Notes: generated by a model not told the origin, from the letters alone. Shown: positions 1 through 9,455, counted from the stretch's first letter. The stretch: DNA of 64,000 nucleotides from a bacterium (GCA_016934955.1 JAFGRY010000017.1:62001-126000); one strand, 5' to 3'. Numbers and translations: made by a program.

Positions 1-219
1 TATTTATCTTCCTAGTACATTCCTTTTATTACTTCTGAATGGTGGACCGCCTTCGCCGATGCCCGGTCACCGGCCCCCGCTGAGAGAGCGGCGGACGGCA
101 GAGGACGACGCATCGGGATGCAGTGATTTTGTTCTGGTTGCTGCCTGACACCTGTTTCCCGTCCGGGGAAGTACAGATCGAGGACGGCGTTGGATATGGT
201 ATCGTTACAGGAGGACGTC

Positions 220-2328
220 ATGAAAAGGATTACGGGATCCCGCCCTGGCTGTTCGGGCGGGAGTATGAGAATCCGGCGGCCGGCTGTTTTCCTGCTCGCG
301 CTGTGCGTGTGGGGAGGATCAGCACGGGCCCAGGTCCCCGGCTGGGACTGGGCGGTGACCGCGGGCGGCGGCGGCAGCGATGCCGGATATGACATTGCCA
401 TAAACAGCAGCGGGGAGGTCTACGTCGCCGGATACCAGGAGAGCGCCACCTTCGCGGGGGGGACCGGTCAGGAAACGACAGTGACGGTCAGCGGCGGCTT
501 TCTCGCCAAATATGATGCGGACGGCGGCCTGATCTGGGTCAAACCGGTGAGCGGCGGCAGGATAATGAGCCTTGCCCTTGATTCGAATGAACATCCGGTT
601 GTGGCCGGATTCTTCGCGGGAACCGTGGTCTTCGGCCCCGGTGAACCGGTCTCCGTGACATTGAGCGCCCTTCCCGACAATGAAGACCGGTTTCTGGCAA
701 AATACAGTACCGGCGGTGTGCTGCAGTGGGCGGTCAAGCCGGCAAAAATATTCAGTTACGATCACACCGAAGATATCAGCGTCGATTCCAGGGACTACAT
801 CACCGTGGCGGGAATGAGTTATGAGTCACCGTCCGACATGTATTCGGTTGTACAGCAGTACAACGCGTACGGCACCTATATCTGGGGCGAATCCGCCAAT
901 ACGGTGAATTCAGCGGTCACATGCGACGCGCTGAACAACAGTTATGTCGCCGGTGTCAAGGGGAAAATGAATGTACAGGATATGGCCGTCGCAAAATACA
1001 GTGATTCCGGAACAAAGCTGTGGGCAACAGAAACAAGCGGAAGCGGATCGATCCAGGTGGCCCAGCCGAAGAGCATCCTGGTCGATGCAGGCGGCAATAT
1101 CTATGTCTCCGGACTGTTTTTCGGAACAGTGACATTCGGCCCGGGCGAAACGCATGAGACGACCCTGACCGTTTCCGGGTATACACCCTTTCTGGCAAAA
1201 TATGCAAACAGCGGATCGCTGCAGTGGGTGCGCCAGACACAGGGTGAAGTGATCGCACTCGACCCCGCCGGATTCCTTTACGCGGCTTCCTACACGGTAC
1301 TGCAGAAATTCGACCTGAACGGGACAGCCCTCTGGACCAAGACGGATGCCGCGGGCGCCGGGGGCACGGTGCAGGCGATGGATGCCGGCGCAAACGGCCT
1401 GCCCTGTCTGACGGGGACCTACACGGCAAGTGTCAGCTTTGATCCGGGCACGCCGGGCGCCCTGACATTGACGGCGGAGGGCGGTAATGACATCTACGTC
1501 GCGAAACTCTCTTCGTTCAACCCCACTGTCTCGGGTGTGGTGTTCTTTTACCCAAGTCATACGATGATCCAGGGGGCGGTGATCACGTTTTCCGGACTGG
1601 GAACGGCCACGACGAACGCCGGCGGCTATTATGCGAAGGAAGTGCCCGCCGGCTGGAGCGGCACCCTGACACCCTCGGTTACCGGCCTCGATTTCGACAC
1701 CCTGTCCTATTCCCTGACGAATGTGGTCAGCGATGTTCTCTATCGGGATTTCTGGATAATCGGCGATCCGGTGCTGCCGATCTCCGGGCGTATATACAGT
1801 GACGGCGGCGCCGCGCCGCTGGCAGGTGTCTCGGTCAGCGCAAGCGGCGGGACAGGCACGACAGTGTCCGACGGGGCCGGGTTCTACATGCTTTCCGTCC
1901 CGTACACCTGGACCGGCACGGTGACACCCAGCCATGGCTCCTACGCCTTCTCGCCCGCTTCCCGCAGCTACACCGGAATCACCCACGGGTATCTCGATCA
2001 GGATTATACCGTTCCCGGGACGGAGGTCTCCGATAACGAGCAGCAGCCGCAAAGAACCGTACTGTACGCCAATTATCCCAACCCGTTCAATCATTCGACG
2101 GTGATCAGGTTCGAGCTCAGGAAAGAGCAGTCCATCAGGCTCGATATTTACAGCGCCGCCGGGCGCCTGGTAAGGACGCTGCACTGCGGCGAGGAGAGCG
2201 CCGGATGCCATGAGATCGTCTGGAACGGCTGCGATGACGGCGGCACCATCCTGCCCAGCGGCATCTATTTCTGCCGGCTGAGCGGGCGGGATGAGGTGCA
2301 GCAGATAAAGCTTCTGTTCATCAAATAA
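220..2328 (+). CDS. Secreted SBBP-repeat beta-propeller protein with C-terminal sorting-type domain
   Basis: Predicted 702-residue exported protein. An AGGAGG ribosome site at 209-214, five bases before the ATG, and a signal peptide (positively charged start, hydrophobic run ending near ARAQ) fix the start; a TTG further upstream in frame is less likely. Residues about 40-430 hold repeated units of the type 'D-I-A-(I/V)-x-S-x-G-x-(V/I)-Y-V-(A/S)-G', typical of SBBP beta-propeller repeats. About 435-600 hold two carboxypeptidase-regulatory or CNA-B-like beta sandwiches. The last 85 residues carry NYPNPFN followed by an 'LDIYSAAGRLVRTL' strand pattern, the FlgD-like or type IX secretion sorting domain common in FCB phyla. 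Function is probably cell-surface or extracellular; no catalytic motif is visible. It is followed by a strong terminator, so it appears to be monocistronic. Confidence 0.85.
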   Translation: MKRITGSRPGCSGGSMRIRRPAVFLLALCVWGGSARAQVPGWDWAVTAGGGGSDAGYDIAINSSGEVYVAGYQESATFAGGTGQETTVTVSGGFLAKYDADGGLIWVKPVSGGRIMSLALDSNEHPVVAGFFAGTVVFGPGEPVSVTLSALPDNEDRFLAKYSTGGVLQWAVKPAKIFSYDHTEDISVDSRDYITVAGMSYESPSDMYSVVQQYNAYGTYIWGESANTVNSAVTCDALNNSYVAGVKGKMNVQDMAVAKYSDSGTKLWATETSGSGSIQVAQPKSILVDAGGNIYVSGLFFGTVTFGPGETHETTLTVSGYTPFLAKYANSGSLQWVRQTQGEVIALDPAGFLYAASYTVLQKFDLNGTALWTKTDAAGAGGTVQAMDAGANGLPCLTGTYTASVSFDPGTPGALTLTAEGGNDIYVAKLSSFNPTVSGVVFFYPSHTMIQGAVITFSGLGTATTNAGGYYAKEVPAGWSGTLTPSVTGLDFDTLSYSLTNVVSDVLYRDFWIIGDPVLPISGRIYSDGGAAPLAGVSVSASGGTGTTVSDGAGFYMLSVPYTWTGTVTPSHGSYAFSPASRSYTGITHGYLDQDYTVPGTEVSDNEQQPQRTVLYANYPNPFNHSTVIRFELRKEQSIRLDIYSAAGRLVRTLHCGEESAGCHEIVWNGCDDGGTILPSGIYFCRLSGRDEVQQIKLLFIK

Positions 2329-2350
2329 TCGACGCTTCGGATGGCACACA

Positions 2351-2386
2351 GATCCGCGGGAGAGGACGATCCCGCGGATTTTTTTC
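2351..2386 (+). terminator. Rho-independent terminator
   Basis: A perfect 10-bp stem (ATCCGCGGGA at 2352-2361 pairing with TCCCGCGGAT at 2370-2379) with an 8-nt loop is followed at once by a run of T. It sits 23 bases after the stop codon of the sorting-domain protein. Confidence 0.9.
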
Positions 2387-2606
2387 TGCCCCGTTCCGAA
2401 ACCCGGGTCACATATTTCTGCTCCACACCACAGCAACCTTTTTCCCCTGCCTGCGTAAAAAATAGGTCCTTCCCGATAGGACAGAACTGCTGTTTCGTAT
2501 TTTTTCCAGCCTGATTTTGTTATCGAGTACAGGGGCGCCTGATTCGCACGGGGAGGGGTACCCCGCAAAACGGGAACCGATTTCTTCACTATACCGGAGA
2601 ATGTAT

Positions 2607-3098
2607 ATGAAAGATCCACTTATCAGTGTTATCAATGTGTTGTTTTGCGCGATGCTGCTGCTTGTCGGCTGTTCCAGGAACGAGTCCCTTGAAAGCAGAG
2701 AACGGGCGAAGGCTGAAATCGCGCAGGTTATCGATTCAGCAATCGGCTGGTTTAAAACCAAGGATTTCTCGATCATGTACCGCGCCTTCGCGCAGGATGA
2801 GGCCTATCTCGAGGTGCATCCCGACAGCACCGTGATTAAAGGATTCAGCCAGTTCGAGAAGAATTTGGAGATTTTCCGGAATCCTGATTTTCTCTACCTG
2901 CGGCATGAAATCCGCGATCTGCACATTACCCTCTCAAAAAAGGGGGATACGGCCTGGTTTTTCTGCATGCTGGACGATATCAGCACCTGGAAGGGGCGGG
3001 AAGTCGGCTGGAGGAATACGCGCTGGACCGGTACGCTGGAAAAGCGGGACGGACGCTGGGTGATCGTGCAGCAGCATTTTTCGTTCGCGTCCACATAA
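2607..3098 (+). CDS. SnoaL/DUF4440-like lipoprotein (NTF2 fold)
   Basis: Predicted 163-residue exported protein. The start is taken at the second of two close ATGs because GGAGA at 2596-2600 lies at proper spacing. The N-terminus is a short lipoprotein signal, with Cys in LLLVGCS as the likely lipidated residue. The rest resembles the NTF2-like SnoaL/DUF4440 group: an N-terminal helix (AEIAQVIDSAI), then strands ending in the typical 'G-T-L-E-K-R-D-G-R-W-V-I-V-Q-Q-H-x-S' segment at the C-terminus. Family members bind or transform small molecules, but the substrate cannot be predicted. The next gene starts 15 bases downstream, so the two are probably co-transcribed. Confidence 0.8.
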   Translation: MKDPLISVINVLFCAMLLLVGCSRNESLESRERAKAEIAQVIDSAIGWFKTKDFSIMYRAFAQDEAYLEVHPDSTVIKGFSQFEKNLEIFRNPDFLYLRHEIRDLHITLSKKGDTAWFFCMLDDISTWKGREVGWRNTRWTGTLEKRDGRWVIVQQHFSFAST

Positions 3099-3113
3099 GA
3101 GGAGGAGCATTAC

Positions 3114-3617
3114 ATGAAAAAAGCAGCAGGAATTGCCTGTGTGATACTTGGAGCGGGTCTCCTGACATCTTCGGTCCACGGGCAGACACTCGATGACCGC
3201 CTTACATTGCTGACCCCCCTGATCAATAAAACGTGGGAAGCGCCGATGCCCGAAATCGGGGAAGGGGTGATACGCCATGTCCGCTGGGATGTGATCAATG
3301 ACGGCAACGCCGTCAAACAGATAACGGAGATCGAGAAGATCGGTTTCAGGACGGAAGCGCTGTTTTTCTGGGATTCGGAGAATGCAGCGATCGGTGTGTT
3401 TTCTCTCAGCAGCAACGGTAATTTTTTCCGCGGCCATGTAAGGGAGGAGGGCGGGAAGATCCTGACGACAGGGTATGCCGTCTTCCCTGATTTGAAGCTG
3501 GAGTTCAGAAATACGTTCGAGTTCACTGAACTGGGGACCTGTATCGACCGCTGGTTCACGTTTCGGGAGAACGAATGGAAACCGGGGCATGTGTTTGAGC
3601 TTTCTGAGCTCAAATAA
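3114..3617 (+). CDS. Conserved secreted protein of unknown function
   Basis: 167 residues, with an AGGAGG-type site (aagaggaggagcattac) just before the ATG and a clear signal peptide with cleavage near HGQ. The mature part is a small, probably all-beta domain with alternating hydrophobic and aromatic strands ('IRHVRWDVIND', 'FRTEALFFWDSE'), resembling lipocalin-like or heme-binding-like folds, but I do not recognise the family. It is in tandem with the SnoaL-like lipoprotein and likely co-expressed with it. Confidence 0.7.
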   Translation: MKKAAGIACVILGAGLLTSSVHGQTLDDRLTLLTPLINKTWEAPMPEIGEGVIRHVRWDVINDGNAVKQITEIEKIGFRTEALFFWDSENAAIGVFSLSSNGNFFRGHVREEGGKILTTGYAVFPDLKLEFRNTFEFTELGTCIDRWFTFRENEWKPGHVFELSELK

Positions 3618-3802
3618 TCGTTCTTACGGGATGGATGAAACGAGAACCCACTGCCCGGCTTTTCCCAGAACCTGCTGTTTCTGAAAGAAAAGGAATCGGG
3701 TAATGCCGGCGAATGATCGATGCACGGGAAGAGGAGGTTCGGTAGGGTGACATGAAACATACTCTTTAAGCGGTATCCTGTACAAACAGAGGAGCATGTC
3801 GC

Positions 3803-4672
3803 ATGAAACGTATACTGTCTATTATTGTCGTTATAACAGTGACGACGACATACATTCGGGCCCAGGAAATTGATACTGCCACACTCACCGGCCCCTACCT
3901 CGGCCAGACACCGCCTGGCACGACACCAGAAAAATTCGCACCAGGAATCGTTTCAACGGATGATCATGTGGAGATGGGGTGCACCTGGTCGGCCGACGGC
4001 AAAACGTTCTGCTTCGGCAGGTCGGAGACACCGGACATGAGCTCCAACTGGTCCATTTGGGAAATCAGTGAGAAAAAGGACGGCTGGAGCGATCCCGCCG
4101 CCCTGCCGTTTTGCGGTGTGTACCGGGATGTCGCCCCGTCCTTTGCCCGGGGCGGGAATACACTGATTTTCTTCCGTATGGATAATGGAGAAAACAAGAC
4201 ACGTATGGGGTCCCGGATCGTCGATCGTGAAGGTGAGACCTGGGGCGAACCCCGGTTTTTCCACGAGGGCTACTGCCTCAACACGAATGATTTTCATGTC
4301 TTCTATTTCACCACGGACCGCAGGGAGAAGACCAGCAAGGACATCGCCGTCATGACGCGGGAGAACGGCTTTTTCTCCGAGCCCGCGAATGTTCCCGGGG
4401 AGCTGAACTCACCTGAGTGGGAGGCGCATGCCGTCATCTCCCCGGACGGTCAATACATTCTCTTCGACCGGGTGGAGAGTGCTTATGTCAGTTTTTTGCG
4501 CGATGACGGCACCTGGGGGCCGGGAATCGACACGGGCAGGAAACTGCGTATTCCGTGCATATCACCAGAAGGAAAGTACATCTTCTTTGAATCAGGCGGC
4601 GATATCTGGTGGGTGGATGCCGGATGTATCGAAGCATTGAAACGTGATGATTATCGTGCAGGCAAAAGGTGA
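3803..4672 (+). CDS. Secreted PD40 beta-propeller protein (GPYLGQ family), copy 1
   Basis: 289 residues with a signal peptide ending at IRAQ and a GAGG-type ribosome site in 'acagaggagcatgtcgc'. It carries the family signature GPYLGQTPPG (residues 30-39) followed by FAPGIVS. Repeated 'S-x-D-G-x-x-(F/Y)-x-F' strands are typical of WD40-like PD40 propellers related to TolB. It ends with the shared 'WWVDAGCIEALK' motif. Proteins of this type are exported and often bind peptides or glycans, but no function is established for this subfamily. It is directly followed, four bases after its stop, by a second copy, so the two form an operon. Six copies occur in the window. Confidence 0.8.
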   Translation: MKRILSIIVVITVTTTYIRAQEIDTATLTGPYLGQTPPGTTPEKFAPGIVSTDDHVEMGCTWSADGKTFCFGRSETPDMSSNWSIWEISEKKDGWSDPAALPFCGVYRDVAPSFARGGNTLIFFRMDNGENKTRMGSRIVDREGETWGEPRFFHEGYCLNTNDFHVFYFTTDRREKTSKDIAVMTRENGFFSEPANVPGELNSPEWEAHAVISPDGQYILFDRVESAYVSFLRDDGTWGPGIDTGRKLRIPCISPEGKYIFFESGGDIWWVDAGCIEALKRDDYRAGKR

Positions 4673-4676
4673 CAAG

Positions 4677-5585
4677 ATGAAAAAATTGTTCTTTTTAATG
4701 AGTGCGGTGCTGTTTACCGCCACGAATCTTCTCGCTCAACAGTATGATTTTACGGAACTCACCGGCCCCTACCTGGGCCAGACGCCGCCGGGAAACAGGC
4801 CTGAACTCTTCGCCCCGGATATCATTTCGGTTGAGGAAAATTTCGAGCACAGCGCCGCCGTCTTTTCGCCTGACGGCAGGGAGGTGTTCTGGTGCACGAA
4901 CGTCGGCGGAAATACCGATACACGAGTGGCAGGAAACCTCCGTTTGTACACCATGAAGATGGTGAACGGACGCTGGACCGCTCCTCACCCCGCTTCATTT
5001 GTCAAGGATGTCATGGCTGAACGGCCGGTCTTTTCACCGGATGGAGACAGGCTGTACATCGAATTCGGCAGCGATCCCTCGCAGGAAAGCGATACCGATA
5101 TATACGTGGTCGAACGAACCGCCGACGGCTGGTCGGATCCGGAGCCCGTGTCTCCGCTGATCAATTCACCTGCCATTGAGCGGCTCCATTGTGTCACCGC
5201 GGACGGATCACTCTATTTTTCCAGGAATAATTTCACTCCCCGGGAAGCCTTTTATGTGTCACGATGGGTGAATGGCGCCTTTGCAGAACCTGAAAAATTG
5301 GGTAAGAGCGTTAATTCCGATGATTATGAGGCAGCGATCCTGGTCGCACCTGATGAGAGCTATATGCTTATTTCCCATTGTGACACCGGGCACGGGCAGG
5401 TAAAGTTCAGCATCAGCTATAAAAAAACGGACGGCACCTGGTCGGAGAGGGCTGATCTTCCCTTTTATAACGGTGGATTCTTTGCCTTTTCACCTGATAT
5501 GAAATATCTATTTTATATGGATGAAGGGATCTGGTGGGTGAGCACGTCCTTTATTGATGAACTGAACCCTGAGGATATCATGTAG
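4677..5585 (+). CDS. Secreted PD40 beta-propeller protein (GPYLGQ family), copy 2
   Basis: 302 residues. The ATG at 4677 is chosen over in-frame ATGs at 4644/4647 because it begins the signal peptide (MKKLFFLMSA, cleavage after LLAQ) and follows an AAAGGTGA ribosome site. GPYLGQTPPG is at residues 30-39, then FAPDIIS. PD40 repeats such as 'FSPDGREVFW' and 'FSPDGDRLYI' follow, and the C-terminus has the shared 'WWVSTSFIDEL' ending. It is arranged in tandem with copy 1, and the two probably arose by duplication. An MBL-fold/TPR gene follows 17 bases later, so all three may be co-transcribed. Confidence 0.8.
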   Translation: MKKLFFLMSAVLFTATNLLAQQYDFTELTGPYLGQTPPGNRPELFAPDIISVEENFEHSAAVFSPDGREVFWCTNVGGNTDTRVAGNLRLYTMKMVNGRWTAPHPASFVKDVMAERPVFSPDGDRLYIEFGSDPSQESDTDIYVVERTADGWSDPEPVSPLINSPAIERLHCVTADGSLYFSRNNFTPREAFYVSRWVNGAFAEPEKLGKSVNSDDYEAAILVAPDESYMLISHCDTGHGQVKFSISYKKTDGTWSERADLPFYNGGFFAFSPDMKYLFYMDEGIWWVSTSFIDELNPEDIM

Positions 5586-5602
5586 TCATGGGAGGGTCAT
5601 AT

Positions 5603-6859
5603 ATGCATATGCTGCGAGTTATATTACCAAAAAGGTGTGTAATTGTGTATCTGGCCGCCGTTATCTGCTGGAGACCTGCTGACTCTTCCACCGGTAATGA
5701 TGTGATAGTCACGTTCGAAAAAATAAGCGACAACGTTACTGTTTATCGAATCGACGGCCTGCAGTCAACCAATATCACCGTCCTGAACACCGAGAGAGGA
5801 CTGGTGGTGATCGATTCTGAGACGTCACCTGTATTCGCGCGGGCGATCCGCGACGAAATCGAGAAATCCCATCCCGGAAAAAAGATACTCTACCTGATCA
5901 ACACGCATGATCACGGTGACCACACCTACGGGAACCAGGTGTTTGCCGATGCAGTTATCGTCGGGCACGAGAAGTGCCGGGAAAAGATGATAGAAAACCG
6001 GGTCAGGGCCGGCCAGACAAGCGCCCGGCTGAGCGGAGCGGTCAAGGGCCTGACGGCGAGGCTGGAAACGCTGGACAAGAATTCAGACGCAGCAGCGGAA
6101 TTGGAAAGAGCAATTGCATACTATACGTCGGTGGCCGCGGGTCTGGGAGACGGATTCAGCCTGACGCCCCCGGAAGTGACATTCTCCGACTCTCTGGACC
6201 TCGATCTCGGCGATGTGCATCTGGTGCTCACCTGGTTCGGGTACTCCCATTCTCCCGGAGATATTATTGTCTTCTGCCCTGAAGAGAAACTGCTCGTGAC
6301 CGGCGATATCTTCTATGAAAACAACGACCTCTACCTTGATTCGGAACGGATCCCCTTCATGGACCGGTGGGAGCGGATGCTTGTCTCCGTGCTCGCCGAC
6401 ACGGGCAACATTCGGACGATCATCCCCGGACACGGCGATCCGCTGCCGCTCATGCTGCTGCGGGACCAGCTGGCCTTCGTACGGGAGCAGCAAACACGAT
6501 TCGCGGGCAAAACATCCGCGTTCCTGACATTCAAACACACCTATGAAACCGCCGGGCTGACCGCAGGTATCCGGGCAATGAGGATCCTGCACGCGGATCC
6601 GGCACACTACTATTTTCTCCATCCGGAATTCGATTCCTACGCCTATCGGCTGATGAACGAAGACAAACTGGACGATGCGCAGGAGATGTTTACCCGGCTG
6701 GCCGGTTTGTTCCCTGAATCATACATCGCATTCGACAGTCTCGGCGAAGTGTGCCTGAAAAAGGGTGACAGGGAAAAGGCGAAGCAGTATTTCAGCAGAT
6801 CCCTTGAACTCAATCCCGATAACAGCAACGCAGAGAGGAAACTGGCCCAGCTGCAGTGA
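5603..6859 (+). CDS. MBL-fold metallo-hydrolase with C-terminal TPR, exported
   Basis: 418 residues. GGAGG at 5591-5595 supports ATG 5603. A hydrophobic N-terminal segment (VIVYLAAVICW) suggests export or membrane anchoring. The metallo-beta-lactamase fold is intact: HDHGDH at residues 102-107, a later His in GYSHSPGD, an Asp in LLVTGDIFY and a final His in IIPGHGD. It therefore likely binds two metal ions and hydrolyses an ester, amide or phosphate; the substrate is unknown. About 35 C-terminal residues form a TPR pair ending 'YFSRSLELNPDN'. It is the intact paralogue of the gene at 7023, which shares the same domain order. Confidence 0.85.
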   Translation: MHMLRVILPKRCVIVYLAAVICWRPADSSTGNDVIVTFEKISDNVTVYRIDGLQSTNITVLNTERGLVVIDSETSPVFARAIRDEIEKSHPGKKILYLINTHDHGDHTYGNQVFADAVIVGHEKCREKMIENRVRAGQTSARLSGAVKGLTARLETLDKNSDAAAELERAIAYYTSVAAGLGDGFSLTPPEVTFSDSLDLDLGDVHLVLTWFGYSHSPGDIIVFCPEEKLLVTGDIFYENNDLYLDSERIPFMDRWERMLVSVLADTGNIRTIIPGHGDPLPLMLLRDQLAFVREQQTRFAGKTSAFLTFKHTYETAGLTAGIRAMRILHADPAHYYFLHPEFDSYAYRLMNEDKLDDAQEMFTRLAGLFPESYIAFDSLGEVCLKKGDREKAKQYFSRSLELNPDNSNAERKLAQLQ

Positions 6860-6928
6860 GTCATATATACATTTCTCTCAGTGATGGTTGAAACGGGTAT
6901 TGTGAAACATGCGGCGCGCCGTTTCGTA

Positions 6929-6946
6929 CAACTAAAAGATTAGTTG
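6929..6946. promoter_or_regulatory. Palindromic operator-like dyad
   Basis: Perfect 7-bp dyad CAACTAA-AAGA-TTAGTTG in the spacer between the two MBL/TPR genes, 76 bases before the second start codon. No T-run follows, so it is not an obvious terminator. The size and symmetry would suit a dimeric repressor, but no regulator gene lies next to it. Confidence 0.35.
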
Positions 6947-7022
6947 GAAAAGCGCGAAAAGGCAATCGCCGCTGCATGAACTGCCCTGCCGGGATCAGTC
7001 ATTATCTGAAAGGAGCACGTCG

Positions 7023-8438
7023 ATGAAACGCATGAACGCTGTGTCGAGCTTCATCCTGCTTTTTCTGGTATCCATACAGGTCACCGCCCAGAATGCCCGC
7101 ATTACTCCGGTTACGGAGACCATTTCTTTACTCACCGACGGGCAGGGGAGAGAGACCCGTGCGCTGGTACAGTCCGGGAAGGGGCTGGTGGTGTTCGACT
7201 CGTTCTGGGCGAAAGCGCCCGCGAACCGGTTCCGTGACGCGGTGGAGCAGACCATTGGCCGGAACGATTTCGTATATGTGCTGAATATGACGGACCGGCT
7301 CGATATGTTCGGAGGCAACGCGGCCTATCCCGGGGCCCGTGTCATCGGTCAGGAGATGCTGGGATCAAAGTATAAGGGAAAGGAAGAGGAGGTCAGGGCG
7401 GAAATACGGGAGCTCATCGATATGTGGCGCTGGAAGGAGGATGTGTCCCGGAAACGGCTGCCGACCCACGAACAGGGATCCGACGCTGCCATCAATGAGG
7501 AACGATGGGCCAATATCTGCAAACAGCGGGCCGATGAACTTGAGAGCGGATACTCCCTGCGGCTTCCCGATATTTCCTACAGCGACCGGATGACCCTTTA
7601 TCTGGGAGACATCACCCTGGAGCTGATCTGGTTCGGAAAGGCGGGAAACTACAACGGCATGAGCGTGGCGGTGATCCCTGAAGAGAAGACCGCATTCGTC
7701 CCCGGATTCATTCTTCACTCCCAGCATCTGGCCCCGCATCCATTCGACGAGTACAAGCCGTTGGATATCGACCGCTGGATCTCGGTGCTGGCGGAAATAC
7801 TCGAGGGTGACGATGCGGTGAACACCGTGATCTGCGGCATGGGCGAGGTCTGGAACGCGGAACGGGCGGTCGAACATCTGCACTACATCAGAACGCTGTG
7901 GAAGAGGGTTCAGGAACTGGATGCGGCCGGGAAGTCACTGGCGGCGATTCAGGATCAGCTTTCCCTGGAAAAGGAGTTCGCTTTCGTGAAGCGGATGCAG
8001 GCATATGTCGAAGGAGGGGACGACTGGATCCGGCCCCAGCACCGGGCGCATGTCAGTACCTTTTATCAGCAGCTGAAAACGTTTATCGCGGCGGATATAC
8101 TCATGCAGGGAGGTGCGGATGCGCTGCAGGCCTCCCTGGCAAGGGTCCGGGAACTGCGGGCGGATGGTGAGGATATTCATTTCGATGAAGCGGCGATCGC
8201 CCGCATCGGCGACTATCTGCTCAAGCAGGGGGCCGTACCGGAGGCGATCGCCGTTTTAACCCTTAACGCCGAGGTTTTTCCCGAATCAGCGGCTGTCTAC
8301 GCCGGCCTGGGTGAGGCCTATACGCGGGCGGGAGAGGCGACGAAAGCGGTTGAACAGTATAGAAAATCGCTGGAACGCAATCCGGAGAATAAGAACGTCA
8401 TCGATGCGCTGAATGAGCTCGAGCGAACGATCAAATGA
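7023..8438 (+). CDS. MBL-fold/TPR paralogue lacking metal ligands (probable pseudoenzyme)
   Basis: 471 residues, with an AAAGGAG site and a signal peptide ending at VTAQ. It aligns along its length with the protein at 5603: 'YVLNMTDRLDMFGGN' matches 'YLINTHDHGDHTYGN' and 'WFGKAGNYNGMS' matches 'WFGYSHSPGDII'. The metal ligands are replaced: HxHxDH became T90-D-R92-L-D94-M95, the D of VTGDIFY became F, and the H of IPGHGD became M (ICGMGE). Only one Asp survives. The C-terminal TPR pair is kept ('VEQYRKSLERNPENK'). A long, open, well-formed gene with systematic loss of ligands points to a non-catalytic binding or structural role, not to a decaying gene. Confidence 0.8.
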   Translation: MKRMNAVSSFILLFLVSIQVTAQNARITPVTETISLLTDGQGRETRALVQSGKGLVVFDSFWAKAPANRFRDAVEQTIGRNDFVYVLNMTDRLDMFGGNAAYPGARVIGQEMLGSKYKGKEEEVRAEIRELIDMWRWKEDVSRKRLPTHEQGSDAAINEERWANICKQRADELESGYSLRLPDISYSDRMTLYLGDITLELIWFGKAGNYNGMSVAVIPEEKTAFVPGFILHSQHLAPHPFDEYKPLDIDRWISVLAEILEGDDAVNTVICGMGEVWNAERAVEHLHYIRTLWKRVQELDAAGKSLAAIQDQLSLEKEFAFVKRMQAYVEGGDDWIRPQHRAHVSTFYQQLKTFIAADILMQGGADALQASLARVRELRADGEDIHFDEAAIARIGDYLLKQGAVPEAIAVLTLNAEVFPESAAVYAGLGEAYTRAGEATKAVEQYRKSLERNPENKNVIDALNELERTIK

Positions 8439-8499
8439 GACTATGGAACATATCAAAAGCCATAGCCGCACCTGCCCGTTTTAAAAAGGAGTCTGATCC

Positions 8500-9455
8500 A
8501 TGATTCTGAAACGGAGCGCGCTCATTCTGCCGGTTTTATTTCTCTTCGGTCCGAATGCGTCTGCTCAGCAGAATGCCTCTGCTCAGCAGAATGCCTCGAT
8601 CATCCCCGCCGGCCCTTACCTGGGGCAGCTCCCTCCGGGACTGCACCGGTCAGGTTCCCGTTCGATGTCATGCCTGAGGGATACCGTCTGCACAGTGCCC
8701 CGGTGTTTATGCCGGGCGGCGAGGACGTCTATTTTTCAGCAATGGATTTCAGTGTCAGGTTTTCCGAGAAGATATTTGTCATGAGATCATCCGACAGTGG
8801 CTGGACGCCGCCCGCTGTCGCCCCCTTTTCGGGAGATTTTTTCGACGGATCACCCTCCATTTCCCCGGATGGCGAATATCTGTTCTTTTCATCCGCACGA
8901 ACACCGGATCAGAAGGGGAGGAACGAGACCGGCGAAAGGACGATCTGGTTCACTGTACGAACCGGTGATACGTGGAGTACGCCCCGGCCGCTGGGAATAG
9001 ACCTCCCGGGCTGGGAGAACGGCACCAGAATGTCGGGAAATGGGTATCTCTACTTTGATGCCGGAGATATATACAGAATACCGGTTCCGCCTCCTCGCGG
9101 CGCGGAAGCTGTGAGGCTGGACACAAACGTCAATTCCGCCGCCACCGAGCTGCATCCCTGCGTGGCGCCGGATGAACGCTTTATTGTGTTTTACTCCAGC
9201 AGACCGGGGCATTACGGCAGCGGCGGCGGTGACCTGTATATCAGTTTCAGGAATAGTGACGGAACCTGGAGTAAAGCGGGTAATCTTGGTGAACAGTTCA
9301 ATAAAGGACATCTTTCCACCAGTTTCCCCGGACTCACACCTGACGGGATGTATTTTTTCTTTCTCAAACTGACATCCGTTCCCTGGCAGTGTGAGGTGTT
9401 TTGGGTAGCAGCTGACGTACTCGATAATCTCCAGAATAGTGATCCTTCGCCGTGA
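8500..9455 (+). pseudogene. GPYLGQ-family PD40 protein, copy 3, interrupted by a frameshift
   Basis: The first part (8500 to about 8640) encodes a signal peptide and the family motif GPYLGQLPPG. The reading frame then runs into unrelated sequence until 8784. The rest of the family domain continues from about 8640 to 9455 in another frame; upstream of its first ATG (8670) it reads A-P-V-R-F-P-F-D-V, matching the family spacing. PD40 strands ('SPSISPDGEYLFFSS') and the terminal 'VFWVAADVLDNL' are intact. One base lost, or two gained, near 8640-8646 explains this. It could be a true pseudogene, a phase-variable state or an assembly error; the downstream part shows no other decay. Confidence 0.75.
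8560..8595 (+). repeat. 18-bp tandem duplication in signal-peptide region
   Basis: The 18-base unit at 8560-8577 is repeated exactly at 8578-8595, giving AQQNAS twice in the encoded protein. It lies just upstream of the frameshift in the same gene and keeps the frame. Confidence 0.85.

Noticed and set aside
910..2619. Minus-strand open frame of 569 codons
   Set aside because: It lies antisense to the SBBP-repeat gene, has the low-complexity composition of a shadow frame in GC-rich DNA, and resembles no family.
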